Below, piece after piece: positions 22,663 through 29,769 of a DNA stretch of 34,429 bases. Both the position numbers and the translations under genes were made by a program. The stretch spans positions 1 through 34,429 of the forward strand of contig JBOIEQ010000032.1 in the NCBI GenBank assembly GCA_050741255.1. The letters are read 5' to 3'. The DNA is from CAZXNF01 sp050741255 (GTDB lineage: Bacteria; Pseudomonadota; Gammaproteobacteria; Burkholderiales; SG8-41). Under the pieces are notes generated by a model, which worked only from the letters and a program-made list of their open reading frames with translations, did not search any database and was not told the DNA's origin. Position 1 is the first letter of the stretch. Every line of letters begins with the position of its first letter.

Positions 22663-23277
22663 ATGCAAGCCGCTGAAGAATACGCAAACCTCGTCGAACT
22701 AACTCGTTGGATCGATAAATATACGTCCGGTCTTACACTACCAACTGATGAGCGTTCGCAGATAGCAGTCGGTTGCTTAGACGTAACGCTTGAACACCAA
22801 GGAGCAATCGCTGTCCTCCATTCGGCCGGATTATCTGGGTCAATGCTTGCACTGCTGCGCATACTGGCTGAATCGCTGGTCCGCGGCCTTTGGATATACG
22901 AGTGCGCCTCTCCAGATGAGCTTGCGAACTTTAAGAAAGGTAAGCTAGGTAAATCCTTCGATTCATTAATCAAAGAGTACGAGACGACGATAGGAACACC
23001 TAACGGCGTTCTCTCCGGTTTCAAACTCTCTGCGTGGAAACAGATGAATGATTTCACCCACACAGGCTTCCTCCAAGTTAGCCGCCGCCACGCCCCTGGT
23101 CGCGTTGGGCCGAATTATCCAACCACTGACCTTTCAAAAGCGCTTGGGGTAGCCGGCGCGCTCGGCTTAGTCGCCGCAGGACAACTAATTGCGATTGCGG
23201 GTCGCGAAGACCTACTTCCCGCCTTTATGGCGCGAATGTCCAGCTACGCCAGGGTGCGCGATCAGGGCGATGTGTAA
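22663..23277 (+). CDS. DUF6988-like helical protein, function unknown
   Basis: 204-aa mostly helical protein. Recognisable parts are DVTLEHQGAIAVLHSAGLSG, LALLRILAESLVRGLWIYEC, LANFKKGKLGKSFDSLIKE and WKQMNDFTHTGFLQVSRRH. This pattern resembles, from memory, the DUF6988 family of unknown function, and its Arg/His-containing helices recall HEPN-type proteins; neither was tested. It starts in the same frame as the upstream GGT, separated only by that gene's TAG and one CAA codon, and has no ribosome-binding site, so expression may depend on coupling. Base use changes sharply here: 21 of 60 bases are G or C at 22921-22980 against 37 of 60 at 22321-22380. It is the first gene of the AT-rich island. 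Confidence 0.75.
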   Translation: MQAAEEYANLVELTRWIDKYTSGLTLPTDERSQIAVGCLDVTLEHQGAIAVLHSAGLSGSMLALLRILAESLVRGLWIYECASPDELANFKKGKLGKSFDSLIKEYETTIGTPNGVLSGFKLSAWKQMNDFTHTGFLQVSRRHAPGRVGPNYPTTDLSKALGVAGALGLVAAGQLIAIAGREDLLPAFMARMSSYARVRDQGDV

Positions 23278-23359
23278 CTTAGCTCGCACCACTACTCGAT
23301 AGAGCTCCGTTCTCACCGCGCACGCCTACCGTATTGCGCCAACCCCACAAACTACGATC

Positions 23360-24379
23360 ATGGCATCCATCGAATCACAAGCGAGTTCTCTCGTTGCGAC
23401 GGCCGCCAAGATCGCTGAACTCAAGTCCGCTTACGAAGAAGCTTCGCTCCTTAATGCCTCTAAACCGAGCCTGGTACAGACTGGTCATGACGACTGGAAC
23501 GGTGGTCTTGATCTCTATACCCTGATGCTCGAGATACCCATTACCCTTTACGCGGAAATAGAGGAACGCCGTAGCAAACTAGAGCAGAAGGTCCTTGGGC
23601 GGATCGAGCAACTGACTCGCGGCTATGGTGGCGTTTCCATTAGCGAGGTGGTCATCTCGCCGGTGCTCATCGATAGAGATAGACCGCTGTCCGTCGTGGA
23701 CAGCTCGGATCAAATCCGAGGGCCAGATATCGCGTCGGAGATTATTCCTTCGTACTGGCAACCCGGTCATTTTCGACTGTTCATCAGTCACGCCTCGGAG
23801 AAGCGTGAAAGTGCTCACCGTCTAAAGGATGCGCTATCCGCATTCCAGATCGCCGCGTTTGTCGCCCACGATGACATTGAACCGACGAAGGAATGGCAGG
23901 CCGAAATTGAGACGGCTCTTCGAACTATGGACGCTTTAACCGCGATCATTTCGGCAAACTTTTCATTGAGCAAGTGGTGTGATCAAGAAGTGGGAATGGC
24001 AATTGGTCGCGGGAAGTTGGTTGTCCCTCTGCGAGTCGGCGCTGATCCCCATGGCTTCCTCGGCAAATATCAAGGGCTTCAGGCAAAGGGAAGCAATGCG
24101 ACTGCAATTGCTCGGCAACTTTTTGAGATTCTATTGCGTCACGATCTGACATCCGCCCGACTTACTGATGCCCTTGTAGATCGACTAGTCACGTCCTCGA
24201 GCTGGTCCAGGTCGAAATTAACGATGTCGCTGCTGGCCTTATCGCGCAACTTATCTACAACGCAATCGGGACGTCTTCTTCGAGCGATCGACGAGAACCC
24301 CGAAGTCGGGGAAGCCACTGGTGTACCGGAGCAGATTCAGGCATTGGTTGCCCGTCTTGCACCACTAAATGCGATTTAA
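23360..24379 (+). CDS. TIR-domain protein (candidate NAD-consuming defence effector)
   Basis: 339-aa cytoplasmic protein with a TIR domain at about 137-240: HFRLFISHASEKRESAHRL opens it, followed by FVAHDDIEPTKEWQAEIETA, ALTAIISANFSLSKWCDQEV and GMAIGRGKLVVPLRVG. Glu210 in KWCDQE is at the position of the catalytic glutamate of NAD-cleaving bacterial TIR proteins. Residues 1-130 are helical and charged (IEERRSKLEQKVLGRIEQL), a possible sensing or oligomerisation part; the last 100 residues are helical and unrecognised. TIR proteins of this shape cause NAD loss during phage infection in several defence systems, but many have no known role. There is no clear ribosome-binding site. Codon use is AT-richer than flanking genes. 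It lies between the DUF6988-like and TraB/Tiki-like genes. Confidence 0.85.
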   Translation: MASIESQASSLVATAAKIAELKSAYEEASLLNASKPSLVQTGHDDWNGGLDLYTLMLEIPITLYAEIEERRSKLEQKVLGRIEQLTRGYGGVSISEVVISPVLIDRDRPLSVVDSSDQIRGPDIASEIIPSYWQPGHFRLFISHASEKRESAHRLKDALSAFQIAAFVAHDDIEPTKEWQAEIETALRTMDALTAIISANFSLSKWCDQEVGMAIGRGKLVVPLRVGADPHGFLGKYQGLQAKGSNATAIARQLFEILLRHDLTSARLTDALVDRLVTSSSWSRSKLTMSLLALSRNLSTTQSGRLLRAIDENPEVGEATGVPEQIQALVARLAPLNAI

Positions 24380-24400
24380 CCCTGAAAAAAAAGAAAATAA

Positions 24401-24456
24401 ATGGGGTCAGTGTCGATTGTTCTAGTGGCGTGGACGAGTAACGTCGCTAGCCCCAT
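24401..24456. repeat. Imperfect hairpin with ATGGGG/CCCCAT outer arms
   Basis: ATGGGG (24401-24406) and CCCCAT (24451-24456) bracket a partly self-complementary stretch after an A-rich run. The segment GGGGTCAGTGTCGATTG resembles repeats seen near REP-associated transposases (from memory). It lies between the TIR gene and the next gene and may also slow transcription. Confidence 0.4.
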
Positions 24457-24488
24457 TAGTTTCAACTAAACATTCCTGAGAGCGCACG

Positions 24489-25142
24489 GTGAAGCGTATT
24501 TTGCTGGTCGCCACAGTACATGAGGAGAATGGTCTCGCTTCTATTTCGGCACTACATGCGATCCTCGAGCGGATTCGTCCAGCGGTTATATTCCTAGAGA
24601 TTCCTTGGACTGCGTTCGAGGACTATGCCCAAGGAACCCGTAGCAACCTCGAGTCCAGCGCAGCAAGACTATATCGTGAAAGAAGTAGCGTCGTACTCAT
24701 TCCCGTCGATTCACCTACACCAGAGGAATCGTTCTTCAGAGACTGGGAGTACATGGACCGGAGAATCGCAAAGACGAATCCTGCGTACCGCCAACTGATA
24801 GATCAGAACAGTCGCGACATAGCCACATACGGTTTTCCATACCTCAACAGCGAGCGCTCAAGCCGGGCTTGGTCGGACATCTATGAGACGATGGATGACG
24901 CGATTGAGCGTCTCAGGCACGACACCAAGCTCAGCGAGTTCTATGAACTATGGAGACACACCAACGACCTTCGCGATAGAGAAATGCTTAGGCGCATTGA
25001 CGACTATTGCCTCCACAAGCCGTTTGAGAATGGCGTGTTCCTGGTCGGCGCAGCACATCGGCAGTCAATTATCATGAAATCACGAGAAGGCCGTGACACC
25101 GGAGCGCCCAAAATTGAGTTTAATGACTCTTACGCACCGTAG
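24489..25142 (+). CDS. TraB/Tiki/EreA-superfamily-like protein
   Basis: 217-aa protein. The N-terminus (ILLVATVHEENGLASISALH) followed by RIRPAVIFLEIPW, and the C-terminal GVFLVGAAHRQSIIM, match the pattern of the TraB/Tiki/erythromycin-esterase-like fold: an early His (His11), a strand ending in Glu (Glu37), and a late Gly-x-x-His (His190). Some relatives are metal-dependent proteases or esterases; many are uncharacterised. No signal peptide or membrane span is visible. The start is GTG 24489; a weak GAGAG lies upstream. It is the third gene of the AT-rich island behind a TIR gene, so a role as sensor or regulator of the TIR protein is conceivable but is only inference from position. Confidence 0.65.
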   Translation: MKRILLVATVHEENGLASISALHAILERIRPAVIFLEIPWTAFEDYAQGTRSNLESSAARLYRERSSVVLIPVDSPTPEESFFRDWEYMDRRIAKTNPAYRQLIDQNSRDIATYGFPYLNSERSSRAWSDIYETMDDAIERLRHDTKLSEFYELWRHTNDLRDREMLRRIDDYCLHKPFENGVFLVGAAHRQSIIMKSREGRDTGAPKIEFNDSYAP

Positions 25143-25264
25143 TTGTGCGGCATGACAACCGAACACTTGTGAGACCACGGTTGCCGAGAATGGAACCCAA
25201 GCCTTTTACAATTACTTCAGCATTCCGCGATACAGCAGGGAAACCCGCACCATGAATAAAGCCA

Positions 25265-25331
25265 AAGGGTCCAGACCACGGTTAATTTCGCACGGTTAAT
25301 TTCGTGCAAGAGCCCAAGGGTCCAGACCACG
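25265..25331. repeat. 16-bp direct repeats enclosing a 14-bp tandem duplication
   Basis: AAGGGTCCAGACCACG occurs at 25265-25280 and again, identical, at 25316-25331. Between them CACGGTTAATTTCG is repeated head to tail (25277-25290 and 25291-25304). These duplicated short units mark the right edge of the AT-rich island. The remaining gap 25143-25350 shows no gene. Confidence 0.75.
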
Positions 25332-25336
25332 TTTTT

Positions 25337-25357
25337 GATCTAGCGCCGCGCTAGATC
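25337..25357. repeat. Perfect 9-bp-arm palindrome over the MATE stop codon
   Basis: GATCTAGCG-CCG-CGCTAGATC spans the stop codon of the MATE gene (25351-25353). On the minus strand no U-run follows, so it is not a standard intrinsic terminator, though it could protect the 3' end of the message. Confidence 0.6.
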
Positions 25358-26673
25358 GCGGCCACCACCCGCCGCACCCACCATCCCTGCAGCAGTCCGC
25401 GCAGGGCCAGGAAAGTGGCCACCGCGGCCCACAGGCCGGCGTTGCCGAACAGCGGTGCGAGTCCGAACAGCACGGCGAGGAAGGCGGTGAAGGCCAGCAG
25501 CACGATGTTGCGCATCGGCCGCGTGCGCGTTGCCGCCAGATAGACGCCGTCGTAGGCGTAGGCCCACACGGAGATAAGCGGCAGCAGCGCCGGCCACAGC
25601 AGCCAGGCTTGGGCCTGCGCGCGCACCTCGGGCTGGCTGGTGAGCAGCGCGATGATGGCGGTGCCTGCGACCAGATAGACCGCGCTGTTCAAGGCGCCTA
25701 CCGCGAACGACCAGCCCAGCACCGCGCGCATGCCGCGGCGGAAGCCCGCGCGGTCGCGGCGGCCCGCCGATTCGCCGAGGATCGCCTCCGCGGCGTTCGC
25801 CAGCCCGTCGAGGCCGAAGGAGGTGAACATCAGGAAGACCTGCAGCACCTGGTTCGCCGCCAGCGGGAGATCGCCAAGACCCGCGCTCTGCGCCATGAAC
25901 AGCGCCGACACCGACACCACGCAGAAGGTGCGCACCACCAGGTCGCCGTTGATGGCGAGCATGCGCCGCAGTCGCTCGGGATCCAGCAGAGGGGCCCGGC
26001 GCCCGCCGCCCGGCAGCCGCCGCAAGGCGCGGACCATGTACAAGAGCCCGGCCGCGAAGCCCGCGTATTCGGCGATGAGCGATGCGGCGGCGACGCCGGG
26101 CACGCCCCAGCCGTAGCCGTGGACGAACAGCACGCTCAGCACGATATTCGCGCCGTTGGTCACGACGAGCAGCGCCAGCGGCGTGCGCGCATCGCGCAGG
26201 CCATAGAGCCAGCCGACGATGGCGTAGCTGCCGAGCACCGCGGGCAGGGCCCAGACGCGGATCAGGAAATACTCGCGCGCATGCTGCTCGACCGGCGCGC
26301 TGGCCTTGATCAGCCACAGCGCCATGTCGAGCAGCGGCCGGTGCAGCAGGAGCAAGACCACGCTGACACCCAGCGCGAGCAGCAGCGCGCGGCCGATCAT
26401 CGCGCGCACCTCGGCGGTGTCGCCCGCGCCGCGGGCCTGCGCCGTGGGCCCGGTGGTGCCCATGCGCAGGCAGTTGAACAGGTGGTAGATGAAGTTGAAC
26501 AGCATGGCGCCGATGGCCACGGCGCCGATGTAGTACGGCGCATCGAGATGGCCGACCACGGCGGTGTTGACGGCGCCCAGCAACGGCACCGACACGTTGG
26601 CAAGGATGATGGGCGCCGCCATAGCCCACAACTGGCGATGCAGGCCGGGACCGCCGGAGTGGGAGGTGCTCAT
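25351..26673 (-). CDS. MATE-family efflux transporter (DinF-like)
   Basis: 440-aa inner-membrane antiporter with about twelve hydrophobic spans, exporting drugs or metabolites in exchange for protons or Na+. It opens with LHRQLWAMAAPIILANVSVP then LLGAVNTAVVGHLD, the classic first helix of the family. Other typical parts are IYHLFNCLRMGTTGPTAQA, INGDLVVRTFCVVSVSALF, FLMFTSFGLDGLANAAEAIL and SVWAYAYDGVYLAATRTR, the last two characteristic of the DinF branch. Start ATG 26673 begins just before the conserved region. Base composition returns to the high-GC norm of the chromosome here. The gene ends within a palindrome next to the island, and has no obvious operon partner. Confidence 0.93.
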   Translation of the reverse strand: MSTSHSGGPGLHRQLWAMAAPIILANVSVPLLGAVNTAVVGHLDAPYYIGAVAIGAMLFNFIYHLFNCLRMGTTGPTAQARGAGDTAEVRAMIGRALLLALGVSVVLLLLHRPLLDMALWLIKASAPVEQHAREYFLIRVWALPAVLGSYAIVGWLYGLRDARTPLALLVVTNGANIVLSVLFVHGYGWGVPGVAAASLIAEYAGFAAGLLYMVRALRRLPGGGRRAPLLDPERLRRMLAINGDLVVRTFCVVSVSALFMAQSAGLGDLPLAANQVLQVFLMFTSFGLDGLANAAEAILGESAGRRDRAGFRRGMRAVLGWSFAVGALNSAVYLVAGTAIIALLTSQPEVRAQAQAWLLWPALLPLISVWAYAYDGVYLAATRTRPMRNIVLLAFTAFLAVLFGLAPLFGNAGLWAAVATFLALRGLLQGWWVRRVVAAI

Positions 26674-26839
26674 GGCGCAGCCGATTTTAGAGCCTGTGAC
26701 GGCCCCGGGCTGCTGTCAGTGCTGCAATGAATGCCGTCAGGACGCCCCCCGCCCGCCCTTCTCGTCGCAATAAATGCGGTCGGAGCCAATTCTTCGTCTG
26801 TTAGCATGGCGTCCGACATCGTCTTAGACGCTTGCCGCA

Positions 26840-27319
26840 ATGCAAAATCCCTACTCACCACCGCAAACCAACGTGAAGGATGCCGAGACCTCCGACTCGC
26901 CGTCTCTGGACGGGCTTATTCGTTTGTTTCATCGCCTTGTGATCGCATCGGCGCTGATTGGCATTTTCCTCTCCGTGTCTCCATGGCTGCCCTTGCCTTT
27001 GTCCCCGGAGCTTTACCTCGCCCTTGACGCGATCGGAGCGGGGGCGCTAGCGCCATCACTCTGGCATATCACTTGGTGGATCATTCAGCCGCTATGGCTG
27101 TTGGCCGCGATCGGTCTGTATACCTTTCAACGATGGGCACGTTGGCTATTTGTTGGCGTATACACCGTGTCCACTATGGCGTCTGCTGTGGGTGGTGCAG
27201 TCGTTTGGCTCCCATGGGAAATTGTTCTTTTCACCATTACGACACTCATGGATGGCGCGATCATTGCGCTGGCGTTTCTCACACCATTGCGCGAGCGCTT
27301 CGGGCGCGCGAACGTTTGA
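26840..27319 (+). CDS. Small integral membrane protein with NPYxPP N-terminus
   Basis: 159-aa protein beginning MQNPYSPPQTNVKD, a short tag seen on many unnamed bacterial membrane proteins. Four spans are visible: LVIASALIGIFLSVSPWLPL, ITWWIIQPLWLLAAIGLY, WLFVGVYTVSTMASAVGGAV and EIVLFTITTLMDGAIIALAF. No catalytic motif or known family is evident. It is followed after 12 bases by another small membrane ORF on the same strand. The preceding 160 bases hold no supported gene. Confidence 0.75.
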   Translation: MQNPYSPPQTNVKDAETSDSPSLDGLIRLFHRLVIASALIGIFLSVSPWLPLPLSPELYLALDAIGAGALAPSLWHITWWIIQPLWLLAAIGLYTFQRWARWLFVGVYTVSTMASAVGGAVVWLPWEIVLFTITTLMDGAIIALAFLTPLRERFGRANV

Positions 27320-27331
27320 TCGATTTCTGTC

Positions 27332-27703
27332 ATGGCTTGGATAACGCTTTCACCTAAAAGCTTTCGGCAATTGGCTGTTTTCGGGATCCTTGTCGTCCTG
27401 TTTTTTCTGGCGTGGCGACTTTTCAGAGACAAAATGCTCAATGACCCGATCATCGAGCCCTATTCCAGAATAATCGAGGCGTTTGCTTCGCAGTCACCGA
27501 AGGCCCATGGGCTGCTGAACCATTACTACGCTCAGCACAACCGCACGACCGTCGCGGCAAAGCACTTTGTCATTTTGTGCAGGTGGATGGAATCCGCTGC
27601 GGAGCAGGATAAAGTGACTGCGCGAAGGACCGACGGAACGAAAAGCGTCTCCGCCCAGGCCTGCCCTTATTCGGCATCGAGCGGGGATGTCCGGCCCTGG
27701 TAG
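27332..27703 (+). CDS. Hypothetical protein with one N-terminal membrane span
   Basis: 123-aa ORF with one hydrophobic segment (QLAVFGILVVLFFLAWRLF) and a polar C-terminal half that looks like low-constraint sequence (KVTARRTDGTKSVSAQACPY). There is no convincing ribosome-binding site. It sits 12 bases behind the preceding membrane gene. It may be a real small membrane protein or a degraded gene whose 3' part is no longer coding. I do not recognise it. Confidence 0.4.
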   Translation: MAWITLSPKSFRQLAVFGILVVLFFLAWRLFRDKMLNDPIIEPYSRIIEAFASQSPKAHGLLNHYYAQHNRTTVAAKHFVILCRWMESAAEQDKVTARRTDGTKSVSAQACPYSASSGDVRPW

Positions 27704-27787
27704 TCGGCTGAGCATTCAGGACACCATTGGCGTCAGACACGCAGTTGTTCCCAGGCAGCCTCACCCTTTTTCAACACGGAGGACATC

Positions 27788-27991
27788 ATGTTCAAAGCCA
27801 AAATGGCATTGCCCGAGATCGCCCTTATCGCGGGAACCCGCGGTGTTTTGGGCGCGGGAATCGCGCTGTTGGTCGCTGACAAACTCACGGCCGAGCAACG
27901 CAAAGCGGCAGGCTGGACCATGACCGCGGTGGGTGTGCTGACGACGATCCCCCTCGTCCTGGGGGTATTGGCAAGACGCATAGACGACTGA
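27788..27991 (+). CDS. 67-residue two-span membrane protein
   Basis: Short protein: IALIAGTRGVLGAGIALLVA forms the first span, KLTAEQRKAAGWTMTAVGV the loop and start of the second, ending in LGVLARRIDD. From memory, this pattern (IAGTRG, then A-D-x-L, then GW) recurs in unnamed 60-70-residue proteins of many proteobacteria, so it is probably a real conserved gene. GGAGG lies six bases before ATG 27788. Function unknown. Confidence 0.75.
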   Translation: MFKAKMALPEIALIAGTRGVLGAGIALLVADKLTAEQRKAAGWTMTAVGVLTTIPLVLGVLARRIDD

Positions 27992-28036
27992 AACGGCCGT
28001 CGGCTCGCCCGTGCGGCATGAATGGGATCGGAGTGA

Positions 28037-28630
28037 ATGATCGTCATGCAAACAATGGGCTCTGAAATGTCCCGGCTTTCACGCGCCATTCAAAACAGCG
28101 CCGCTGCCCTGCTGCTGCTCGCCGCGTCCGGCTGCGCGGTTTTCTACGACAATCCTGGCAAAGATGACCCCGGCGCGACCTTCATCGAACGAAGCGAGTG
28201 GAACGGCCTGTCGGCGGGGCGTAGCACACGGCTCGCCGAGATCGACGGCAAGCCGGTCTCCCACATGGGCGCATTCGGCGAGAACTGGGAAATCCGGGTC
28301 GCCCCGGGCACCCGGCGGATACTGTTCAGCGTCAGGTATCGGAGCACGGTGCCGACCGGGTTCATGCAGACCGACTGGCATGAGGTCCGCTTTGCCCTCA
28401 TCCTCGCCGTCGAAGCCGGAAAACGGTATCGCCTGAGCAGCACGACGGGCCCCAACGAGCTGGTCACGTTCACCATTACGGACCTTTCGGACCCCTCGTC
28501 CCCGTGGGTCGAGCGCACCGCGACCGCCGTGCGATTGATACCGAACACGACGGTCGGGCTGGCCGGCGGCGGCTTTGTCACCATCCCCGCCAAGCAGCGC
28601 GTAACCACGCCCGCGTTCAGTCCGCCTTAA
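28037..28630 (+). CDS. Predicted lipoprotein of unknown function
   Basis: 197-aa secreted lipoprotein. The lipobox LLLLAASGC puts the lipidated Cys at residue 33, or 23 if the fourth in-frame Met (28067) is the true start. The mature part has a beta-rich pattern: RLAEIDGKPVSHMGAFGENW, VAPGTRRILFSVRYRS, EAGKRYRLSSTTGPNELVTF. This is reminiscent of small envelope lipoproteins that carry a PEGA-like or immunoglobulin-like fold, but I do not recognise a named family. GGAG lies three bases before ATG 28037 and twelve before ATG 28046, so the start is uncertain. It is convergent with the DUF1801-like gene. Confidence 0.75.
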   Translation: MIVMQTMGSEMSRLSRAIQNSAAALLLLAASGCAVFYDNPGKDDPGATFIERSEWNGLSAGRSTRLAEIDGKPVSHMGAFGENWEIRVAPGTRRILFSVRYRSTVPTGFMQTDWHEVRFALILAVEAGKRYRLSSTTGPNELVTFTITDLSDPSSPWVERTATAVRLIPNTTVGLAGGGFVTIPAKQRVTTPAFSPP

Positions 28631-28643
28631 TTCGAGGCTGACC

Positions 28644-29063
28644 TTACTTTTTCTTTTTCAGTGCCCGCTGCTCGTGCGCCGCACCGTTGGCCGCCACCGC
28701 GGCGCGGATCAGCTGCCTGAAGGCAGTTTGATTGATCTTCTCCCCTTCCCGGAGATCGATCGCGCGCCGCACGTTGCCTTCCAGGCTGGAATTAAACAGT
28801 TTCTGCGGGTCTTTCAGCGCAGCGCCGCGGGCGAAGGTGAGCTTCACGACCAGCTTGTAGGTTTCCCCCGTACAGACGATGCCGTCATGCGACCAGACGG
28901 GCGTGCCCATCCATTTCCATTCCTCCACGATGGCGGGGTCGGCATCGTGGATGAGCTGGCGGACGCGAGCGAGGGTCTCGCCCCGCCAATCTCCCAGCTC
29001 CCTGATCCGCTTCGTGATATTCGCTGAAGCGGCTTTGCCGTCAGCGCGACTCGTCGAATTCAT
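28644..29063 (-). CDS. DUF1801-family protein
   Basis: 139-aa cytoplasmic protein. Diagnostic parts are LGDWRGETLARVRQLIHDAD, IVEEWKWMGTPVWSHDGIVC, YKLVVKLTFARGAAL and LFNSSLEGNVRRAIDLREGE. This is the YdhG-like DUF1801 fold, whose biochemical role is unknown. It ends in a Lys run (KKKK). ATG 29063 is chosen, with GGAG about ten bases upstream; ATG 29093 is in frame without a better site. Its neighbour upstream on the same strand encodes an NTF2-like protein. Confidence 0.85.
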   Translation of the reverse strand: MNSTSRADGKAASANITKRIRELGDWRGETLARVRQLIHDADPAIVEEWKWMGTPVWSHDGIVCTGETYKLVVKLTFARGAALKDPQKLFNSSLEGNVRRAIDLREGEKINQTAFRQLIRAAVAANGAAHEQRALKKKK

Positions 29064-29152
29064 CTGCTTGATGCTCCCTCGTTCGCCAGCCAACCCTGCG
29101 CCGGCGGCGAGAGCTTAGCCCGGAGGACCTGAAGGCGCGCGCGTGGGCTTGA

Positions 29153-29554
29153 TCAGTGCGCCGGCCGCTTGCCCTCCACCGGCGTTTCGGTGTGCATGGC
29201 GCACTGCCAGTGGTCGCCCTTGTGGATCCAGGTCGACGTGTCGTGCATTTCCTGTACGACACACTTGTCGCTGCCCCGCGGTGCGACGCTCTGCTTCACG
29301 CGGTACGTCAGAATCGCCGTGGTGTCACTGGGGAATACGACCTCCATGTCGCTGAGATCGAAGGACTTCAGCACCATCGTCCCGTGCTCCGCCATCTTGC
29401 GATAGCCGGCATGGTCGAATTTCATCGATCCGTGCGTGCTGACCATGAGCGCCGGTTCGGTCAGTAGTTCCAGGGCGGCGTTCGTGTCGTTGTTCACCAT
29501 CGACTGCCAGAATTTCGTTTCCAGATCGATCAGGGTTTTGCTGGATGTGGCCAT
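29153..29554 (-). CDS. NTF2-like (DUF4440/SnoaL-type) protein
   Basis: 133-aa NTF2-fold protein: SKTLIDLETKFWQSMVNNDT, ALELLTEPALMVSTHG, YRKMAEHGTMVLKSFDLSDM and DTSTWIHKGDHWQCAMHTET. The pattern of early helices, a four-stranded sheet and a final Trp-x-Cys strand is the DUF4440 type. Members range from isomerases to binding proteins, so the role is open. ATG 29554 has AAAGGAG six bases upstream; a longer in-frame start at 29620 lacks support. Confidence 0.85.
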   Translation of the reverse strand: MATSSKTLIDLETKFWQSMVNNDTNAALELLTEPALMVSTHGSMKFDHAGYRKMAEHGTMVLKSFDLSDMEVVFPSDTTAILTYRVKQSVAPRGSDKCVVQEMHDTSTWIHKGDHWQCAMHTETPVEGKRPAH

Positions 29555-29769
29555 GGAAGGCTCCTTTCCGCTCGCAAAGTTTGAGCTTACCGGCGAGCCT
29601 GCCGCAAACCGATCGGACATCGCTTGCTCTGTCGTAAGGCTTTTCCTACGTCCCCTCGCCTCGACGGCGCCCGCGCCGGGAGGCCTGCGCGCCGACGTGG
29701 ACTCTTCCCGCCGCTAAAAAATTACTGTGGATACGCGTTCAGGACCCGGTTCCCGTCCGTATCAGCCGG

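Noticed and set aside
25252..25299. Fifteen-codon ORF beginning at ATG 25252
   Set aside because: It runs into the duplicated repeat units and has no conserved features; length is too short to support without comparison.
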